Of a stretch of 64,000 bases of DNA, positions 23,837 to 35,062 are shown one piece after another. The DNA is from Punica granatum. Lineage: Eukaryota > Streptophyta > Magnoliopsida > Myrtales > Lythraceae. The DNA lies in the NCBI RefSeq assembly GCF_007655135.1, contig NW_022204313.1, forward strand, positions 1 to 64,000, in the 5' to 3' direction. Below the pieces are notes generated by a model. That model was not told the origin of the DNA. It ran no database searches and worked only from the letters and a program-made list of their open reading frames with translations. The position numbers were made by a program, and so were the translations under genes. Every line of letters begins with the position of its first letter. Within the stretch, counting starts at the first letter, position 1.

Positions 23837-26800
23837 TGAAATGTTCTGGGACAAAATTGATGAAGCATTGAAATGGAATGTAGGATGTAGGATGTTGTGA
23901 CCTCTTCATCAAACATTGAAATGGAATGCTGCAAAGCCCCGACAATGTGAATGGGGAATAGATCATGGAGATTAGCTGCTCTGACTCCAAGTCGATAACT
24001 CGAAGATGGGAGAGTTGTTACTGATAGAATAAATTATTTTTAAGAATAATACTTGACTCTCTTTCACAGGAAACAACATAGATGTTCACATAAGAGTGAA
24101 ATACAGAATACCTATCAACTTTGTTTCTAGAAAATCCTTTACCGTAAAAATGACCTCCACCCATTATAGCTGCTTTTCTTTCAAGTTCCCTCTTAATGAT
24201 GAAGAGAATAGAGCAGAGAGTTCAGAATTTCTTTGTAAGGAAGACATGTAGCACATTTTTCAAAGTTGAGAAAGGATAAAAAGAATATCACAACCAAATA
24301 CTAGTTCGATTAGGCATAGTTCCCAATCTACTATTTTCGGTTTTTCATCGTTAAAAACTATTGTTGCCTCAGTATTCAGGAGCAGGAAGAGAATTGAGAA
24401 ATGGATCAGAATTGGTCGTCTAATGAAATAAATACCATAGACCCGAACTAGCAAACAATTAAGAATCACCTGGAAGTTAACTCTAGCAAAATCGATGTAG
24501 CCGCCATTGCTTTTACTGGTTACTGGACGACTATATTGTTTTGGGCTTACTTGATTAATGATTTTTTGTTTGGGCAGTTTTGGTTTGAGTTTTTTAATTT
24601 ATTTACCTTACTTGATTAATTGAAAGTGCATTTTTTAATTTATTGAGTTTATGCTTTCTATTTGGTATTAGGTTTATATTTACTAATTGTTTGGTTTTAT
24701 GAAGGAATGATTATGAGGTTGGTGAGGAGGATAATCTTGAAGGATATGATGTAAATAGGCAGGAGGATCGGTTTGAATATGAAGGTACTGAACATGTTGA
24801 TTCAGGAGTTTATTGGGATGAAGAATGCATTTTGGTTAATGACGATGTTGAAGGTCATTTGGGTGAAGAAGAATAGCATCTTGGTGATCGATCATATTCT
24901 GAAAATGGGGAGGAAATAGTTGTTAGATTATCACCCACAATAGCGGATATGGTTATATCCAGTGACGAAGAGGAAGGCTATATTTCAAAAGAGTTAGTGG
25001 ACAAGTGTATCTCTGATGATGACAATGGTGAAGAGGAGTTGAGAAAGTACCCTGAGTTTGATGAGAATGCCACATTTGGGGAGGTTCAATTACAGTTACA
25101 TATGTTATTCACAAACTTAACTATATTCAAGAAAGCTGTGATAGATTATAACATAGCAATAGGAAGGGTGTTCAAGTTTGTGAAGAATGACTACGAAAGG
25201 GTTAGGGCAAAGTGTAGATCGAAAGGGTGGAAATGGAAGATCTTTTGTTCTTGGAGTAATGAGGTGAAAACTTTAAAAATAAAGAAGTTCGTGGGGCCAC
25301 ATACTTGTGCTAGGGGGTTCAAAAATAAGCAAGCTAGTAAGAAGTGGTTGGCTGCTCAACTTGTTGATGAATTAAGATCTTACCCAACAATGTCAGCACA
25401 TGATGCTTTTGAGTGGTTTAAAAGATATAGAGATATTCATGTAGATGACTATTAGATATACAGAGCAATGTGAGTAGCCAGGAAAATTGTAGAGGGATCT
25501 GAGAGGTTGTAATATAAAAAATTGTGGAACTATTGTGAGGAACTTAGGAGGTGGAATCCTAATTCTACATTTGGTTTGACAGTACATAGACCTACTTTAG
25601 AGCTGCCACCAACATTTGATAGGCTGTACATTTGCTTTAATGCAAATGTTCAGGGGTTTAAAGAAGGATGCAGGCCCCTCATTGGGTTGGATGAGTGTTT
25701 TTTAAAGAGGTATTATGGAGGACAATTACTATCTGCTGTTATTCAAGATGGCAATCAACATTTCTATGTGATTGCAGTAGCTGTTGTTGAGCAAGAAAGT
25801 AGGGATACATGGAGTTGGTTTTTGAGAAATTTGCTTGGGGATATTGGACAGTACAGTGACAATGGTTGAAACTTTATATCAAATCAGCAGAACTATCAAT
25901 TAACTATTATTTTTTAATATTGACTAAAACTAGAATATTATTTGACAATAAAGATTCTTGTAGAGTTTGAAATTGGCTTTGGAGAAATTATGTCCTGGTG
26001 CTCCACATAGAAATTGTGTATTGCACATATGGAGGAACTTCTACAGCAAATTCAAGAACATGGAACTAACCAAGCAACTATGGAAATGTGCAAGAAGTAC
26101 CACAATGGTAGAGTTTGAACATAATATGATGATAATGAAGAGAATGAATGAGGATGCATGGGCATGGCTGAAAAGATTCAATCCTAACGCTTGGAGCAAA
26201 GCTGGGTTTAATGATTATCCTAAGAATGATAATCTACTAAATAATACTTGTGAGTAGTTTAACTTGAAGATTGTGAAGTTCAGAGGTAAGCCAATCATTA
26301 CGATGCTTGAAGAGATTAGATGTTATTTGATGGGGAAGATGAATAAGCATAGATTGAGGGCAAATAGCTTTGTGGGTCCAATTTGTCCAGTAGCACAGAG
26401 TATGCTAGACAAGTCTAGAAAAGATAGTTCATATTGGACTCCTGAATGGGTTGGCGATGCAGAGGGTTACAAATTTCAAGTGTGAAAAATGCCCAAATGC
26501 AAGGTGGTAGATTTAGGTGTTGGAACTTGCAGTTGTAGAATGTGGCAGTTAACTGGGATATCATATGCACATGCTATTACTTGCATGGCTTATAATAATT
26601 TGGAACTCGAGAAGTATGTTCACTCATGGTATTCTACTGAACGACGGTGAGCTACATATGTTCCGTACATCGAACCAATTACTGGTGAAAGTGACTAGCA
26701 CCGCACTGAACTGCCACCAATTGAACCACCAGCATTTAAAGGACCAGCTGGAAGGCCTAAGCAAAGGAGAAGGCAATCTGAGGGTGAGGCAAGCAACTCT

Positions 26801-26944
26801 GTCAACTCGTCCAAGGCAACAAGAAAGTATGGTGAGATTCACTACTCTAGATGTGGAGAGGCTGAGCATAAAATTAGAAGATGTATGAATGAAGCCACTA
26901 ATGATGCTCCAAATACGAGGGGAAATAGAAGAACAATCGAGGGC

Positions 26945-26949
26945 CTTAA
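26945..26949. repeat. Copia array target-site duplication, left
   Basis: CTTAA immediately before the first LTR; the same pentamer at 47800-47804 follows the last LTR. Confidence 0.9.
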
Positions 26950-28668
26950 TGCTAGTTCCACGGGGCGCAACGGAAGCGAAAAAGGAACAGAAATTCAAAA
27001 TTTCCTACCCGTGAAACTAATTCCAAGACCTACTAGAAGAATAAGAGTAAATAAAAACGTACCTGGAATATTTAAAATTGTCGACCGAGTGTCCCACGCG
27101 TGACGCCTCTACTGGAATCCACACCGACTTTGTCGACGAGTCTTCGAGATCGGCGGTGCTAGCGACCAACACTCGAAAGAACACTAATGCGACACCCGAA
27201 ATTTTCAGACTAATGGACCTAATTTGGATTGAACAATTCAACCCAAATTATTATATACATACACATATGCACGCACTATATATATCTGAGCACTTATATG
27301 AGTGCGTTTTATATATATCTATATATATACTTATGCATACATATATATCACATATATATGCATACCCTATTACCCATACTTACTGCCATATATATACACA
27401 TATATATAGGCTTGGGGATGGGGGCAATTTGCTTGTCCCACCGATGTGGGATAAGAGAAATTAAGAATTTCAAGAGCCAAGTGCATGGCTAAGTGTCATT
27501 ATACAATTGGCCCATGTGTTACCATATAATAGACTCCAAGTGGTTCAATAAAAAATAGCCACTTAGCACACCATTAAATCAAATAAATCGGGTCTAATTA
27601 ATCGGTAAATTTAATCTCATTAAATATCCGATTAATTGGTCGCACCTAAATCATCTAATCTCTATTAGACGATTTTATTTGTTTAAAAATATCTCGTCAA
27701 TTTAGTCGTAGTGTGTGACCCTGTAGGTTCCCAATTACGTTGATAGTAATATCGAAATCTCTATTTTTAATATTACAAACAGTGAGCGGCATCTAGCAAT
27801 GCATCACTGTTACTCAAGTAATCGAAAAGTCAATTTCTCGACGAACCTTGTGACCTATATTACCGTGTAATATAATCCATTGTCCTCTATATCTCTATTG
27901 AGCCCAAGGCATGGTCGATGACATCCTTGTATGGCTCAATATCTCTCTTTCTTGGTTTACTGGGTAAGTCTATCAGAACAAATGAGCTCGATATCGCTAT
28001 ATCGACTCATTTGGGTATGCATACACTTTTAGACTTAACCACCAAGTGGCCGTGAGATATCGCTCCCGTTTCGTAGGAGGGACAAATCCTATCTTGATCA
28101 CTCACATTCCTCTCCATGCTCTGTGGTATACCCAATAACTGTCTTTATAACCATCCTGTTACAGTGGCGTTTGACAGTATCAAAGTATATGACATTACAT
28201 GTAGGAATCTATGGTGACCTCAAGTCAAAGGACCATTACACTATAGTCACTTTGAGATATGCTAATGACAGTCACGTAACAACCCATGTAGCAATCTCAT
28301 GGCGGATCAGTCCTATACACATTACTCTTAATGTATACATGTGGTGTGATTTGATATCTCCATATCCATGACCTATGAGATTTGATCATCAATCAACACT
28401 TACACTAATCTAACCGTATTATCGTTGTCCTAATTAACGATAATACTTTGACTATGGACATTTAGGAATAATGTTCAGTAATTATAGGATCTCACAATCA
28501 AGTCACACTTGATGCCTATTGAACCTACTATTCCAAGGACATTATTGTGTAAAATCATATTTAGCGCAATCTACACAATAACAGATATGCCTCATAATAT
28601 AATGAAATACATGTCATATTACAGAACTGATGATAGATTGCATCTAGGGCATACACCAATTCCCAACA
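26950..28668 (-). repeat. Copia LTR1 (3' LTR of copy 1), 1,719 bp
   Basis: Full length, with TG...CA ends in element sense. Nearly identical to LTR4: by eye one substitution (T for C near 27090) and a few one-base homopolymer indels. A TATA-like TATATATA on the minus strand (about 27401-27408) could start transcription. Confidence 0.93.
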
Positions 28669-28680
28669 ATCTCCCACTTG
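28669..28680 (-). promoter_or_regulatory. Polypurine tract, Copia copy 1
   Basis: Minus-strand GCAAGTGGGAGAT abuts the 3' LTR. The same tract is at 35049-35060 and 41412-41423 for copies 2 and 3. Confidence 0.75.
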
Positions 28681-28682
28681 CA

Positions 28683-31600
28683 CTAGAGCCAATCTGGCAT
28701 CTGTCTAATGCCAATAGATCTAGTGTGAGCCTCGTGCTTGCGCTGCACAAGAGGCTTCGTAAGTGGATCTGCGAGATTCTCATCTGTTGGTATTCTGCAT
28801 ATCTTCACATCTCCTCTGTCAATAATCTCGCGAATGAGATGGAAGCGCCTGAGTATATGTTTGGATCGTTGGTGAGACCTGGGTTCCTTAGCTTGCGCAA
28901 TGGCTCCATTGTTGTCACAATAGAGATCCACTGGGTCTGCGATGCTAGGAACCACAACAAGTTCTGTCACGAACTTCTTGATCCAAACGGCCTCTTTTGC
29001 AGCGTTAGAGGCAGCAATATACTCGGCCTCTGTGGTAGAATCGGCTACTGTCTCCTGTTTGGAACTCTTCCAACTCACAGCACCTCCATTCAGGCAAAAC
29101 ACATACCCTGACTGCGATCTACTGTCGTCCTTATCGGTCTGGAAGCTAGCATCGGTGTAACCTCTTACAACGAGCTCTTCTTCGCTTCCATATACCAAAA
29201 ACATCTCCTTAGTCCTTCGTAAGTACTTAAGGATGTTCTTTACTGCAATCCAATGTCTTTCACCTGGATCTGATTGGTATCGACTCGTCATACTCAAAGC
29301 ATACGAGACATCTGATCGAGTGCATAACATAGCATACATGATAGATCCAATAGCTGACGCATATGGAATCCTATTCATTCTGTCCCTCTCCTCTCGAGTA
29401 GAAGGACTCTGAGCCTTCGAAAGGCTTATGCCATGTAACATAGGCAGCGACCCTTTCTTAGAATCCTGCATGCTAAAGCGCCGAAGCACTTTATCTATGT
29501 ATGCACTCTGATTTAAGCCAAGCAGTCTCTTGGATCTATCTCTATAGATCCTAATACCTAGCACGTAGGTAGCTTCGCCTAAGTCCTTCATAGAGAAACA
29601 CCTTCCCAACCAAGTCTTCACAGACTGTAGGGAAGGAATGTCATTCCCAATCAGAAGTATGTCGTCTACATACAACACCAGGAAGATTACTACGCTCCCA
29701 CTAACTTTCTTGTAAACACAGGGTTCATCTTCATTCTTAATGAAACCAAACTCTTTGATTGCATCATCAAAACGAAGATTCCAGCTCCTAGAAGCTTGCT
29801 TCAGCCCATAAATAGACCGTTGTAGCTTACAAACCTTTCCGGCACTATGTGGATCGACAAAACCCTCAGGTTGTGTCATATACACATCCTCGAGGAGCTT
29901 CCCATTTAGGAAAGCAGTTTTGACATCCATTTGCCAGATCTCATAATCATAATAAGCTGCAATTGCAAGCAAGATCCTTATGGATTTAAGCATAGCCACC
30001 GGGGAAAAAGTTTCGTCATAGTCAACACCATGAACTTGTCTGAAACCTTTTGCCACAAGTCGGCCCTTAAAGGTAATCACATTACCGTCCATGTCAATCT
30101 TCTTCTTGAAGACCCACTTACACCCAATGGGTTTTGCCCCTTCAGGTGGATCAACCAAAGTCCATACTTGGTTAGTGTACATGGACTCCATCTCAGATCT
30201 CATGGCCTCCAGCCATTTCTTAGAGTCAGGGCCTATTACGGCTTCCGCATAGGTTGTAGGCTCATCATTATCTATGAGCAATACGTCATTATCTTGAATC
30301 ACGAGAAATCCATATCTCTCGGGCTCATGACGTATCCTATTAGACCTACGAGACTCCTGTGTCACCTGTGTAGAAGATTGTGCCACAACAACTTGTGGTA
30401 CTTGTTCTGCAACATCGCCCGTCGATTGGTCAATGTCATTTTGTGGTAGAACTTCCCCAAGTTCTAATTTCCTCCCACTAGTTCCTTTGGAGAGAAACTC
30501 TTTCTCAAGGAATACCGCAGTTCGAGCGACAAACACTTTGCCCTCGATGGGATTATAGAAATAGTATCCTCGAGTTTCCTTAGGATACCCCACAAAGTAA
30601 CATTTGTCCGATTTAGGGCCAAGCTTATCCGAAGACAATCTCTTCACATAAGCTTCGCAACCCCATATTTTTAGAAAAGACATCTTGGGACGCTTCCCAT
30701 ACCACATCTCATATGGTGTCCTTTCAACTGACTTCGACGGAGCATTGTTTAATATGAGAGCAGCTGTCTGTAGAGCATATCCCCAGAAGGAGTCAGGTAA
30801 ATTTGCATGACTCATCAAAGATCGAACCATATCTAATAAAGTTCGATTCCTCCTCTCAGCTACACCATTCCATTGTGGTGTTCCAGGTGGAGTCAGTTGA
30901 GATAAAATCCCACACTGTTTAAGATAGTCAGCAAACTCATAGCTCAAATATTCACCTCCTCGATCTGATCGAAGAACTTTAATGCTCTTACCCAACTGAT
31001 TCTCCACTTCATTCTTAAATTCTTTGAACTTTTCAAAGGATTCAGATTTGTGTTTCATCAAATACACATATCCAAATCTACTGAAATCATCAGTAAATGT
31101 AATGAAGTAGAGATACCCACCTCTAGCAAGCTTGTTCACTGGTCCACATACATCGGTATGTATGAGAGCCAAAACATAACTAGCTCGCTCACCCTTTCCA
31201 GTAAAAGGGGCTTTAGTCATTTTCCCCATTAAGCAAGGTTCGCATGTCTCGATTGATTCTAAATCAAACGAGTCCAGTAATCCATCCTTATGGAGTCTAG
31301 AGATACGATTCTCGCTAATATGGCCTAAACGACAATGCCAGAGGTAAGTCGGGTTCGAATCATTAGATTTGAGCCGTTTGGTTTCCACATTATAAATAGG
31401 CGTATCTAGATCAAGAACATACAGACCATTACTTAAATGTGCACTGCCATAATATACATCATTCATGTACATAGAACAACACTTGTTCTTTATAGTGAAA
31501 CAAAATCCCTTCTTGTCCAAACAAGAAACAGATATTATGTTTCTACTAATAGCAGGTACATAATAACAGTCGTTAAGATCTAATACAAGCCCAGTAGGTA

Positions 31601-32660
31601 AAACTAGGTGATAAGTCCCTACAGTTAATGTAGCAACTCTTGCTCCATTTCCAACTCGTAGGTCCACCTCGCCCTTTGTCAACGATCTACTGTCCTTTAG
31701 GTCCTGCATATTTCCACAAATATGAGCACCACATCCGGTATCTAATACCCAAGATGTAGAAGTAGTAGATACATTAATCTCTATAACATGGATACCTGAA
31801 GTGGAAGTCTCACTTCCCTTCTTCTTCTTCAACTCTTCCAGGTATATCTTACAATTCCGCTTCCAATGTCCAGTGTTGCCACAATGGAAGCAGTAATCAT
31901 TCTTCGCCACCTTGGCTTTAGGCTTCAACGCACCCAAGTCAAAATTGGATGCACCTTTAGCCTTCTTGCCTTTACTCTTGCTCTTGCCCTTTCTTTTGGT
32001 CCCTTGGACCATTAGAACGGATGTCCCCTTGCTGATATCATGCTCAGCTGTTCTCAACATGCTAAGCAGTTCAGGCAATGGTTTATTGTAGTCATTCATA
32101 TTATAGCTCATAATGAACTGACTATAACTGCTGGGCAGCGACTGTAGGACTAAATCTGTGGCCAACTCTTGACCAAGAGGAAATCCCAGTCTTCCCAGAG
32201 TCTCAACGTACCCAATCATCTTGAGTACATGAAGACCCACCGGGCTACCCTCAGTCAACCTTGCCTGAAAAAGTGCTTTAGAGATCTCGAATCTCTCATG
32301 TCGGGCCTGCTCTTGATAGAGCTGCCTGAGATGCACGATCATATCGTACGCCTTCATGTTCTCGTGTTGCTTCTGAAGCTCCGAGTCCATGGTGACTAAC
32401 ATGAGACATCCGACGTTTACGGCATCATCATGATGCTTACTATAAGCATCTTTCTCAGCTTGGGGGGCATCGTCAGGCGGTGGCGCAAGAAGAGGTTGCT
32501 CTAAGACATATAGCTTCTTTTCTTGGGTGAGAACAATTCTCAAGTTTCGATACCAACCAAGGAAATTATTCCCTGACAGTTTGTCCTTATCAAGGACGGA
32601 TCGCAAACAGAAAGTACTAGAAGTGCTCCCTGCCATGGTAACTACCATAGAAATATACAA
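28683..32660 (-). CDS. Copia gag-pol polyprotein, copy 1, intact (1,325 codons)
   Basis: One uninterrupted frame encodes the proteins for retrotransposition. A Gag domain (about 1-220) is followed by a basic Lys/Gly linker; a CCHC zinc knuckle (CFHCGNTGHWKRNC, 257-270); an aspartic protease with DTG at 307-309 inside WVLDTGCGAHICG; a pre-integrase zinc motif (about 442-476); integrase with D503, D566 and E602 (35 residues between the last two); reverse transcriptase with QMDVKTAFLNG (D912) and the YVDD motif at 997-1000; and RNase H (about 1165-1290, GYTDASF and TTEAEYIAAS). The second in-frame Met, MAGSTSS (codon 9, about 32636), is the more likely real start. The stop lies 14 bp from the LTR. 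All catalytic residues appear present, so this copy looks potentially competent. Confidence 0.95.
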   Translation of the reverse strand: MYISMVVTMAGSTSSTFCLRSVLDKDKLSGNNFLGWYRNLRIVLTQEKKLYVLEQPLLAPPPDDAPQAEKDAYSKHHDDAVNVGCLMLVTMDSELQKQHENMKAYDMIVHLRQLYQEQARHERFEISKALFQARLTEGSPVGLHVLKMIGYVETLGRLGFPLGQELATDLVLQSLPSSYSQFIMSYNMNDYNKPLPELLSMLRTAEHDISKGTSVLMVQGTKRKGKSKSKGKKAKGASNFDLGALKPKAKVAKNDYCFHCGNTGHWKRNCKIYLEELKKKKGSETSTSGIHVIEINVSTTSTSWVLDTGCGAHICGNMQDLKDSRSLTKGEVDLRVGNGARVATLTVGTYHLVLPTGLVLDLNDCYYVPAISRNIISVSCLDKKGFCFTIKNKCCSMYMNDVYYGSAHLSNGLYVLDLDTPIYNVETKRLKSNDSNPTYLWHCRLGHISENRISRLHKDGLLDSFDLESIETCEPCLMGKMTKAPFTGKGERASYVLALIHTDVCGPVNKLARGGYLYFITFTDDFSRFGYVYLMKHKSESFEKFKEFKNEVENQLGKSIKVLRSDRGGEYLSYEFADYLKQCGILSQLTPPGTPQWNGVAERRNRTLLDMVRSLMSHANLPDSFWGYALQTAALILNNAPSKSVERTPYEMWYGKRPKMSFLKIWGCEAYVKRLSSDKLGPKSDKCYFVGYPKETRGYYFYNPIEGKVFVARTAVFLEKEFLSKGTSGRKLELGEVLPQNDIDQSTGDVAEQVPQVVVAQSSTQVTQESRRSNRIRHEPERYGFLVIQDNDVLLIDNDEPTTYAEAVIGPDSKKWLEAMRSEMESMYTNQVWTLVDPPEGAKPIGCKWVFKKKIDMDGNVITFKGRLVAKGFRQVHGVDYDETFSPVAMLKSIRILLAIAAYYDYEIWQMDVKTAFLNGKLLEDVYMTQPEGFVDPHSAGKVCKLQRSIYGLKQASRSWNLRFDDAIKEFGFIKNEDEPCVYKKVSGSVVIFLVLYVDDILLIGNDIPSLQSVKTWLGRCFSMKDLGEATYVLGIRIYRDRSKRLLGLNQSAYIDKVLRRFSMQDSKKGSLPMLHGISLSKAQSPSTREERDRMNRIPYASAIGSIMYAMLCTRSDVSYALSMTSRYQSDPGERHWIAVKNILKYLRRTKEMFLVYGSEEELVVRGYTDASFQTDKDDSRSQSGYVFCLNGGAVSWKSSKQETVADSTTEAEYIAASNAAKEAVWIKKFVTELVVVPSIADPVDLYCDNNGAIAQAKEPRSHQRSKHILRRFHLIREIIDRGDVKICRIPTDENLADPLTKPLVQRKHEAHTRSIGIRQMPDWL

Positions 32661-33336
32661 AATAAGTATTATGACACAACAATATTTAATGAGGACTTTA
32701 TAAATATTGCTCCCACTATTTATATCAAATCAATGACCCTCAACATTGATTCAGAGAATATCATTCTCATAGTAGCTCAAGATCCATATCTCACCAAGCT
32801 CTGAGTCAGCGAGGGCTGATTCACCCAGAACTGGCTATTTAGGTAGGGAACCACTTTCCCAATTGCATCACATGCAACTCTTGATTAGTTGGGTGAATAA
32901 CTCCTTATTCAAATCTATCTTGTAGATCGTTGCCCAACTACATGCCTCTGAACTCCTAATCCTATTAGGCTTGCTCAGTTAAGTCCGACCCACTGGTAAA
33001 CACAACGTCTTACTAGGATAGATGAGGGCATCTTGCGAGGGCATGGTCTACGCACTCATCGATCTTGGTCTTGACGAGCTTTACACGGTGGAAGGATATG
33101 AACTTAATATTTTGAGGGATTTTATTAACATTTAATCGATCTCACCATACACTATTATGTAACCATTACATAATAGTCCATACGTATAACTATTATACTA
33201 ATACAACTAGGACCTAGTCCATGTCTAACAGTCATGCAACACAAATATCAAATATAATCATACCAGTACCAAGCATAAAATCATATTTTATACTATTATC
33301 TACTCAGATTCTAACTAGCTAGGCTCTGATACCAAT
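32661..33336 (-). other. Copia copy 1 untranslated leader
   Basis: About 675 bp between LTR2 and the gag start, with no coding frame. It includes the primer binding site at 33322-33334. Confidence 0.8.
33322..33334 (-). promoter_or_regulatory. tRNA-Met primer binding site, Copia copy 1
   Basis: Minus-strand TGGTATCAGAGCC, complementary to initiator tRNA-Met, two bases inside the LTR end. Identical sites are at 39696-39708 and 46066-46078. Confidence 0.9.
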
Positions 33337-35048
33337 TGCTAGTTCCACGGGGCGCAACGGAAGCGAAAAAGGAACAGAAATTCAAAATTTCCTACCCGTG
33401 AAACTAATTCCAAGACCTACTAGAAGAATAAGAGTAAATAAAAACGTACCTGGAATATTTAAAATTGTCGACCGAGCGTCCCACGCGTGACGCCTCTACT
33501 GGAATCCACACCGACTTTGTCGACGAGTCTTCGAGATCGGCGGTGCTAGCGACCAACACTCGAAAGAAACACTAATGCGACACCCGAAATTTTCAGACTA
33601 ATGGACCTAATTTGGATTGAACAATTCAACCCAAATTATTATATACATACACATATGCACGCACTATATATATCTGAGCACTTATATGAGTGCGTTTTAT
33701 ATATATCATATATACTTATGCATACATATATATCACATATATATGCATACCCTATTACCCATACTTACTGCCATATATATACACATATATATAGGCTTGG
33801 GATGGGGGCAATTTGCTTGTCCCACCGATGTGGGATAAGAGAAATTAAGAATTTCAAGAGCCAAGTGCATGGCTAAGTGTCATTATACAATTGGCCCATG
33901 TGTTACCATATAATAGACTCCAAGTGGTTCATAAAAATAGCCACTTAGCACACCATTAAATCAAATAAATCGGGTCTAATTAATCGGTAAATTTAATCTC
34001 ATTAAATATCCGATTAATTGGTCGCACCTAAATCATCTAATCTCTATTAGACGATTTTATTGTTTAAAAATATCTCGTCAATTTAGTCGTAGTGTGTGAC
34101 CCTGTAGGTTCCCAATTACGTTGATAGTAATATCGAAATCTCTATTTTAATATTACAAACAGTGAGCGGCATCTAGCAATGCATCACTGTTACTCAAGTA
34201 ATCGAAAAGTCAATTTCTCGACGAACCTTGTGACCTATATTACCGTGTAATATAATCCATTGTCCTCTATATCTCTATTGAGCCCAAGGCATGGTCGATG
34301 ACATCCTTGTATGGCTCAATATCTCTCTTTCTTGGTTTACCGGGTAAGTCTATCAGAACAAATGAGCTCGATATCGCTATATCGACTCATTTGGGTATGC
34401 ATACACTTTTAGACTTAACCACCAAGTGGCCGTGAGATATCGCTCCCGTTTCGTAGGAGGGACAAATCCTATCTTGATCACTCACATTCCTCTCCATGCT
34501 CTGTGGTATACCCAATAACTGTCTTTATAACCATCCTGTTACAGTGGCGTTTGACAGTATCAAAGTATATGACATTACATGTAGGAATCTATGGTGACCT
34601 CAAGTCAAAGGACCATTACACTATAGTCACTTTGAGATATGCTAATGACAGTCACGTAACAACCCATGTAGCAATCTCATGGCGGATCAGTCCTATACAC
34701 ATTACTCTTAATGTATACATGTGGTGTGATTTGATATCTCCATATCCATGACCTATGAGATTTGATCATCAATCAACACTTACACTAATCTAACCGTATT
34801 ATCGTTGTCCTAATTAACGATAATACTTTGACTATGGACATTTAGGAATAATGTTCAGTAATTATAGGATCTCACAATCAAGTCACACTTGATGCCTATT
34901 GAACCTACTATTCCAAGGACATTATTGTGTAAAATCATATTTAGCGCAATCTACACAATAACAGATATGCCTCGTAATATAATGAAATACATGTCATATT
35001 ACAGAACTGATGATAGATTGCATCTAGGGCATACACCAATTCCCAACA
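33337..35048 (-). repeat. Copia LTR2 (shared), 1,712 bp
   Basis: It serves as the 5' LTR of copy 1 and the 3' LTR of copy 2. It matches LTR1/LTR4 at most diagnostic sites up to about 34,780. It then carries the LTR3-type base in CCTCGTAATAT near 34,973, where LTR1 and LTR4 read CCTCATAATAT. Confidence 0.93.
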
Positions 35049-35062
35049 ATCTCCCACTTGCA

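Noticed and set aside
27078..27492. Open frames of Ile/Tyr/His repeats inside the LTRs
   Set aside because: They translate (TA)n and ATACATATAT low-complexity DNA.
28509..29111. 200-codon plus-strand frame, repeated in the other two copies (34889-35491, 41252-41902)
   Set aside because: It runs across the LTR edge and antisense to the Copia RNase H region. The repetition reflects repeat copies, not conservation.
29931..30449. 172-codon plus-strand frame antisense to Copia reverse transcriptase (also 36309-36827, 42590-43192)
   Set aside because: Shadow of the gag-pol frame; no domain.
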